DNA of 39,865 bases from Secundilactobacillus paracollinoides DSM 15502 = JCM 11969 (GTDB lineage Bacteria > Bacillota > Bacilli > Lactobacillales > Lactobacillaceae), in assembly GCF_001311135.1 (NCBI RefSeq), contig NZ_BBAG01000028.1, positions 1 through 39,865 on the forward strand. The letters are read 5' to 3'. The notes below the pieces were generated by a model. It did no database searches and was not told the origin of the DNA. It worked only from the letters and a program-made list of their open reading frames with translations. Positions within the stretch are counted from its first letter, which is position 1, and every line of letters begins with the position of its first letter. Shown here one piece after another: positions 35,604 to 39,865 of this stretch. Both the position numbers and the translations under genes were made by a program.

Positions 35604-36661
35604 ATGAAAATTGTGGTATTAGCGGGCGGACGCAGCACTGAACGAAACGTGTCCCTTTCTTCTAGCGCGAAAGTAGCCAACGCATTACGGCGTAAAGGTT
35701 ACGAAGTTGCCCTAGTTGATTTGTTTTTAGGCCTTGAAGATGCCAATGAGGCACAACTTGCCAATCTGTTTACTAGTGAAGAACAGGAAGTTGACCTCAA
35801 TATCAGTGATGAGATCATGACGGATGACCGCATCAACGCCTTAAGGACGGATGGGACGACGCAACTCTTTGGTCCTAACGTGATGAAGATCGCCGGTTTG
35901 GCAGACCTTGTTTACATTGGGTTGCACGGCGGCGATGGTGAAGGTGGGAAGGTGCAAGCAGCCCTGGACCTCAACAACATTCCCTACACGGGGAGCGGTA
36001 TGCTGGCATCAGCATTGCCATGGACAAGAATGTTTCAAAACAGTTGATGCTGTTTAACGGCATTCAAACGGCGCGGTTTATGAACTTGCCGCACGCTAGT
36101 CTTCAGACCAACGTCTCACTGCCATTTAACTTCCCAGCGGTCGTTAAGCCGGCCAACGGGGGTTCCAGCGTTGGGATGTACATCGTTCACGATCAAGCTG
36201 AACTGCATACCGCACTCAAGGAGAGTGCCAAGTTTGACAGTGACGTGTTGGTCGAAGAATACATCGATGGGCGCGAGTTCTCAATGGGTGTCGTTGATGG
36301 CGAAGCAATGCCGGCCATTGAAATCATCGTGACTGATGGCTGGTACGACTTTGAGCATAAATTTGTCAGTGGGAATACCACGAAGTTCCAGACACCACCA
36401 GACATTCCAGATGACGTGCATGATGAAATGAAGCGGTTGGCGAAGAAGACCATGGATGTGCTTGGCATGACCAACTACGGCCGAATTGATTTCTTGTGGA
36501 ATAAGAACGGCCTCTACGTGATCGAAGCAAACACACTTCCTGGGATGACACCATTGTCCTTACTCCCGCAAGAAGCGGAAGCAGCGGGTATCGCCTATGA
36601 TGATCTGTGCGATATGATCGTTCAGTCGCAAGTGAAATTATTAGGCTTAACCTTTGAATAA
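35604..36661 (+). CDS. ddl: D-Ala-D-Ala (D-Lac type) ligase Ddl (one frame break)
   Basis: ATP-grasp ligase making the terminal dipeptide or depsipeptide of peptidoglycan precursors in the cytoplasm. GGRSTERNVSLSS is the N-terminal motif; GLHGGDGEGGKVQAAL and PYTGSGMLASA follow. The frame is lost at 36014 (CATT for CAATT); one A gives ASAIAMDKNVSKQLM and 352 aa. Then VVKPANGGSSVGM (ATP loop), VLVEEYIDGREFSMGV, and at the omega loop WYDFEHKFVSGNTTKF. The residue after the loop Lys is Phe, not Tyr; Phe there is the type linked to D-Ala-D-Lac formation and vancomycin resistance in lactobacilli. VIEANTLPGMTPLSLLPQEA ends the active site. GGAGG before the ATG; monocistronic. Confidence 0.87.
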
Positions 36662-36674
36662 TATGCAATAACAT

Positions 36675-36713
36675 AAAAAGATGACTCAGGCGAACGCCTA
36701 AGTCATCTTTTTT
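36675..36713. terminator. Bidirectional terminator (ddl / DUF2187)
   Basis: AAAAAGATGACTCAGGCG and CGCCTAAGTCATCTTTTTT, with one mismatch, between convergent genes. Confidence 0.85.
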
Positions 36714-36721
36714 AATGTTAC

Positions 36722-36949
36722 CTATTTATCATCAGTTGTCTCTGCATCATCGTCAGTTTCCGTTTCCGGTGCAGCCTTGATGAGCTTTAACTTCTTGTTG
36801 TTGATCACAACGCGGTCGTGGTACTTATCGGTAATGTCTGCATCGTCGCTCTTGAATGTGATCATGAAAGAGTTTTGGTACGCTTTATCGATGAAGCCCG
36901 TGAAATCTTTGCCTTCTAATTTAAAAGACACTTGATCGCCAATTTTCAT
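36722..36949 (-). CDS. DUF2187 family small protein
   Basis: 75 aa. KIGDQVSFKLEGKDFTGFID begins a KOW/SH3-like beta barrel, followed by AYQNSFMITF and DRVVINNKKLKLI, the DUF2187 pattern (an N-S-valine strand, then RVVxNxKxxK). The acidic tail ETETDDDAETTDDK is unstructured. It is cytoplasmic, possibly a nucleic-acid- or ribosome-binding protein, but no function is established for the family. Monocistronic, sharing a terminator with ddl. Frame intact. Confidence 0.82.
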   Translation of the reverse strand: MKIGDQVSFKLEGKDFTGFIDKAYQNSFMITFKSDDADITDKYHDRVVINNKKLKLIKAAPETETDDDAETTDDK

Positions 36950-37328
36950 TACGAGTCATCTCCCCAAGTCAAACTCTATGTAATTTACTTGATTTTCGCC
37001 CGTTTGTCAATTGATTTGCGTGAATCTTTTCAATTAGTTGGATGAAACCGCTTCTGGTAAAAGGACGCATCTGGGAATCAAACATAGATCGAAAAATGTT
37101 TGATGACGACACCCGAAATCATCAGGTTATTTTCTATTTAATTGAAAAGATAAGCAGTATTTTTCAAGAAAATGGCACAATCTGTTGCAACAATACAAGC
37201 CAGTTTCACTAAAGTGTGTCGAAGTTTAGAATAATTCTCAATTTGGAAGGGCTTAAGATTGAATATTCATTTATCGACCGATATAATAAAACCATAAGGT
37301 GTCCGAAAATTTTGTAAGGGGGGATATT
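36950..37328. other. Divergent leader region, DUF2187 / cydA
   Basis: Non-coding and AT-rich. It holds the cydA promoter at 37259-37287. The DUF2187 start is read leftwards from 36949 with GGGGAGATGAC upstream. No clear Rex or CcpA site was found. Confidence 0.5.
37259..37287 (+). promoter_or_regulatory. cydA promoter
   Basis: TTGAAT (37259-37264), 17-base spacer, TATAAT (37282-37287), 41 bases before the cydA ATG. Confidence 0.75.
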
Positions 37329-38798
37329 ATGTTAATCGCAGGTCTATCGATGTTGTCCTTGTCGCGGTTCCAATTCGCGATGACGACGGTCTTCCATTTC
37401 TTCTTTGTACCATTTTCCATTGGATTAGCCTTTATTGTTGCCGTAATGGAAACCGTCTACGTGATTAAAAAGGACAAGACCTATCAGAAAATGGCCCAGT
37501 TTTGGGGCAAGATTTTTCTTTATAGTTTCGCGGTTGGTGTTGTAACAGGTATTATTCAAGAATTTCAATTCGGAATGAATTGGTCAGAGTATTCACGGTT
37601 CATGGGGGACATCTTTGGCGCGCCACTGGCAATTGAAGCCTTGGCAGCGTTCTTCCTTGAATCCACGTTCATTGGGTTATGGATGTTTACTTGGGACCGA
37701 TTCAAACCAGGAATTCACGCACTGTTTATTTGGTTAGTTGCGTTTGGATCCTCATTATCAGCGTTATGGATCCTGGCAGCGAACAGTTTTATGCAAAATC
37801 CAGTCGGATACATGATCAATGCCAAGACGGGGCGGGTCCAAATGACCAGCTTCTCGCAGGTGATCTTAAACCCGCAATTGTGGAATGAATTTCCACACGT
37901 GATCTTCGGTGCCGGAGTGACGGCGGCCTTCGTGGTTGCCGGTTGTTGTGCTTGGCGGTTGCTTAAAAAGGACCACGAACACTTCTATCGTAAGTCACTG
38001 AAAGTTGCGTTGATTATTGGGTTACTGGCATCAGTCGGGTCGATTGCTTCTGGGGACACGCAAACGCGGTTCCTGATCAATAATCAGCCAATGAAGTTCG
38101 CCGCAATGGAGGGACTTTACAAGAACTCCACCAACAAGGGTGAGTGGGCGGCAATTGCGTCGTTTGACACCAAGGCGCATAAGACGAACTGGTCGGTCGA
38201 CATTCCACACGTCCTGAACATTTTGAGTTATCACAAGTTAAACGGGACTGTGAAGGGCCAAAATACCGTCAATAAAGAATTGAAGGCAAAGTATGCTGGC
38301 CAAAAGGGGAAGGCATTAAAGGACTACTATGTCCCAACGAAGACCTTGTTCTGGAGCTTTAGAATTATGGCCGTTGCTGGCGGACTCTTCGCCTTACTGG
38401 CCATTGTCGGGTTGTTCTTTAACCGCAAGAAGAGTCAGGCCATTATGAAACAACGCTGGTTCTTGTATGTTCTGGGACTTTGTTTATGGCTCCCATTCAT
38501 CGTCAATACCGCTGGGTGGTTTGTGACTGAATTTGGCCGCTACCCGTGGGTCGTTTACGGACTGCTGACGATTGCGGATGCCGTTTCACCAACGTCAACG
38601 GTTACCTCGCTGTTGTTTACCAACATTGTGTACTTCTGCTTGTTCGCAGGATTGGGTCTGATTATGCTCATCTTGTCGCATAGAGTGCTCAAAGCGGGAC
38701 CAGACGCAGTTGAAACGAACAACTACAATAGTATGAAGGACGCGCCAGAAGCCAAAGTCGAAGATCCGTTTGGACAGGAGGCGTTTAACCATGACTAG
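37329..38798 (+). CDS. cydA: Cytochrome bd quinol oxidase subunit I
   Basis: Haem-carrying subunit of the bd-type terminal oxidase: oxidises menaquinol or another quinol and reduces O2 to water at the membrane. The start at 37329 is set by AAGGGGGGATATT upstream (489 aa); a frame opening 30 bases earlier has no such site. SRFQFAMTTVFHFFFVPFSI carries the haem ligand His near 19; GIIQEFQFGMNWSEYSRFMG and FGAPLAIEALAAFFLESTFI are diagnostic; NEFPHVIFG carries the second His near 186; GRYPWVVYGLL is near residue 400. The Q-loop is of the short Gram-positive type. In lactobacilli it works only with supplied haem and quinone. The last 8 bases overlap cydB. Confidence 0.96.
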   Translation: MLIAGLSMLSLSRFQFAMTTVFHFFFVPFSIGLAFIVAVMETVYVIKKDKTYQKMAQFWGKIFLYSFAVGVVTGIIQEFQFGMNWSEYSRFMGDIFGAPLAIEALAAFFLESTFIGLWMFTWDRFKPGIHALFIWLVAFGSSLSALWILAANSFMQNPVGYMINAKTGRVQMTSFSQVILNPQLWNEFPHVIFGAGVTAAFVVAGCCAWRLLKKDHEHFYRKSLKVALIIGLLASVGSIASGDTQTRFLINNQPMKFAAMEGLYKNSTNKGEWAAIASFDTKAHKTNWSVDIPHVLNILSYHKLNGTVKGQNTVNKELKAKYAGQKGKALKDYYVPTKTLFWSFRIMAVAGGLFALLAIVGLFFNRKKSQAIMKQRWFLYVLGLCLWLPFIVNTAGWFVTEFGRYPWVVYGLLTIADAVSPTSTVTSLLFTNIVYFCLFAGLGLIMLILSHRVLKAGPDAVETNNYNSMKDAPEAKVEDPFGQEAFNHD

Positions 38799-39810
38799 TC
38801 TGCAATTACTCTGGTTCTTATTGATCGGTGTCCTGTTTAGCGGTTTCTTCTTCCTCGAAGGGTTTTATTTCGGAATCGGGATGGCCATTCGGTTCTTCGG
38901 TCGCGACCAGGCTGAACGAGACACGATCATCCAAACCATCGGCCCGCACTGGGACGGTAATGAAGTTTGGCTGATCACCGCTGGTGGGGCGATGTTTGCC
39001 TCATTTCCAATGTGGTATGCCTCACTGTTTTCAGGCTACTACATCGTCCTCTTCCTCATCCTTGTTGCCCTGATTTTCCGGGGTGTTTCCTTTGAATTTC
39101 GGGCTAACATGGAAACCGCAAGATGGCGGCACTTCTGGGAATGGGCTGGCACCATCGGCAGTTTCTGTGCAGCCTTCCTCTTTGGAATGATGTTTACCAG
39201 TCTCATTCAGGGGGTTCCCATGGATGCTGGCGGTAACGTCATTGGCACGTTCACCACATACGTGAACTGGTTATCGCTTGTTGGCGGCGTGGCAGTGACG
39301 CTGATGTGTCTTATCCACGGGTTGAACTTCTTACAATTGAAGACCCTTGGCACGTTACGCGACCGGGCGCAAGCTTGGAACAAGATTTTATATCCGGTTC
39401 TGATTGTTGGCGAAGTGCTGTTCGTTATTTTGCTAATGATCTTTACGGACTTCTTCAAACAAAAGCCAGTTTCAACCTGGAGCATTTTGGGTGTCCTGGT
39501 AGTGTTGACGCTGATTGCTTGGTGGAGTGTTGTTGGTCAGCACAACTGGACCGCATTTATCGCGAGCGGGTTGTCCTTGATCAGCATCGTGATCCTGATC
39601 TTCAACGGCTTATTCCCACGCGTCATGATTGCCACTAACAGTGCCCACTCGATTCTGATCAAAAACGCGTCAAGTTCACCTTATACGCTGCACCTGATGA
39701 CCATCCTGGCCTTCACGTTGCTGCCAATCGTTTTGATCTACTTCATCTGGAGCTACTGGGTCTTCTACAAACGACTCAAATCACCATCTAAAGACGTTAA
39801 ACCAGCCTAA
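38791..39810 (+). CDS. cydB: Cytochrome bd quinol oxidase subunit II
   Basis: 339 aa, the second core subunit of the bd oxidase, with eight to nine membrane helices. The start ATG at 38791 overlaps the cydA stop (ATGACTAG) and has GGACAGGAGG upstream. LLIGVLFSGFFFLEGFYFGI, then GPHWDGNEVWLITAGGAMFA (the most conserved CydB block), FPMWYASLFSGYYIV and LIFRGVSFEFR. A C-terminal WSYWVFYKRL ends it. The frame is intact. A terminator follows 20 bases after the stop, so the CydCD exporter genes that usually follow are not obviously in the same transcript; the window ends there. Confidence 0.96.
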   Translation: MTSLQLLWFLLIGVLFSGFFFLEGFYFGIGMAIRFFGRDQAERDTIIQTIGPHWDGNEVWLITAGGAMFASFPMWYASLFSGYYIVLFLILVALIFRGVSFEFRANMETARWRHFWEWAGTIGSFCAAFLFGMMFTSLIQGVPMDAGGNVIGTFTTYVNWLSLVGGVAVTLMCLIHGLNFLQLKTLGTLRDRAQAWNKILYPVLIVGEVLFVILLMIFTDFFKQKPVSTWSILGVLVVLTLIAWWSVVGQHNWTAFIASGLSLISIVILIFNGLFPRVMIATNSAHSILIKNASSSPYTLHLMTILAFTLLPIVLIYFIWSYWVFYKRLKSPSKDVKPA

Positions 39811-39830
39811 TCACTAGGCGTTCAATCGTC

Positions 39831-39865
39831 AAAGACACGTGAAGCTAGTGCTTTGCGTGTCTTTT
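39831..39865 (+). terminator. Terminator after cydB
   Basis: AAAGACACG and CGTGTCTTTT form a 9-10-bp stem around GAAGCTAGTGCTTTG, with the T-run cut by the window edge. Confidence 0.75.

Overview
The window looks like a chromosomal segment of a lactic acid bacterium (Lactobacillaceae). The reasons are a complete lactate racemase (lar) locus in the order known from Lactiplantibacillus plantarum, an LPQTN sortase anchor, catabolite-repression (cre) sites, a cydAB quinol oxidase, an ECF-transporter S subunit and DUF1304/DUF2187 small proteins. No rRNA, tRNA, CRISPR array or complete insertion sequence was seen.

Layout. 0.1-3.0 kb: a SIR2-HerA pair of the anti-phage type. 3.6-5.4 kb: a two-helix membrane protein and a 3-hydroxyacyl-CoA dehydrogenase with an upstream cre site. 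5.9-8.8 kb: a wall-anchored adhesin with SpaA/CnaB domains. 9.0-12.2 kb: an AAA ATPase with an RloB-like TOPRIM partner (AbiL-like), then a Fic protein. 12.3-15.8 kb (minus strand): a TetR regulator, a zinc alcohol dehydrogenase and a fumarate-reductase-type flavoprotein, with an 18-bp operator palindrome and a cre site. 16-18 kb: a lipoprotein and a tandem pair of small acidic proteins, one dead. 18.3-25.3 kb: larR (minus), then larA-larB-larC-larD-larE and a NiCoT nickel permease, closed by a terminator. 25.3-26.6 kb: the N-terminally deleted remnant of a second AbiL-like pair. 26.7-29.1 kb: a secreted protein and a membrane GDPD. 29.6-31.7 kb: MarR, a broken SDR and an NmrA-like gene around a 22-bp palindrome. 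31.8-35.6 kb: gene-poor, with a secreted protein, DUF1304, an ECF S subunit and a 93-bp tandem repeat. 35.6-39.8 kb: ddl, DUF2187 and cydAB.

How the genes work together. The lar genes interconvert L- and D-lactate: LarB, LarC and LarE build the nickel-pincer cofactor, the permease supplies nickel, LarD moves lactate and LarA racemises it. D-lactate matters for cell-wall termini, and the ddl further on carries the Phe associated with D-Ala-D-Lac ligases. Two distinct phage-defence modules flank the adhesin.

A caution for every reader: at least twelve otherwise well-conserved genes are broken by single-base indels, nearly all missing one base in a short homopolymer. Restoring one base gives full family length each time, and in LarA the catalytic residues fall back on the L. 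plantarum numbering. I read most of these as sequence errors rather than gene decay. The clearest true losses are the truncated ATPase, the small paralogue with TGG changed to TAG and perhaps the SDR. The least explained signals are a family of mosaic intergenic hairpins (18.2, 29.1 and 35.2-35.5 kb) and the gene-poor stretch 31.8-32.9 kb.
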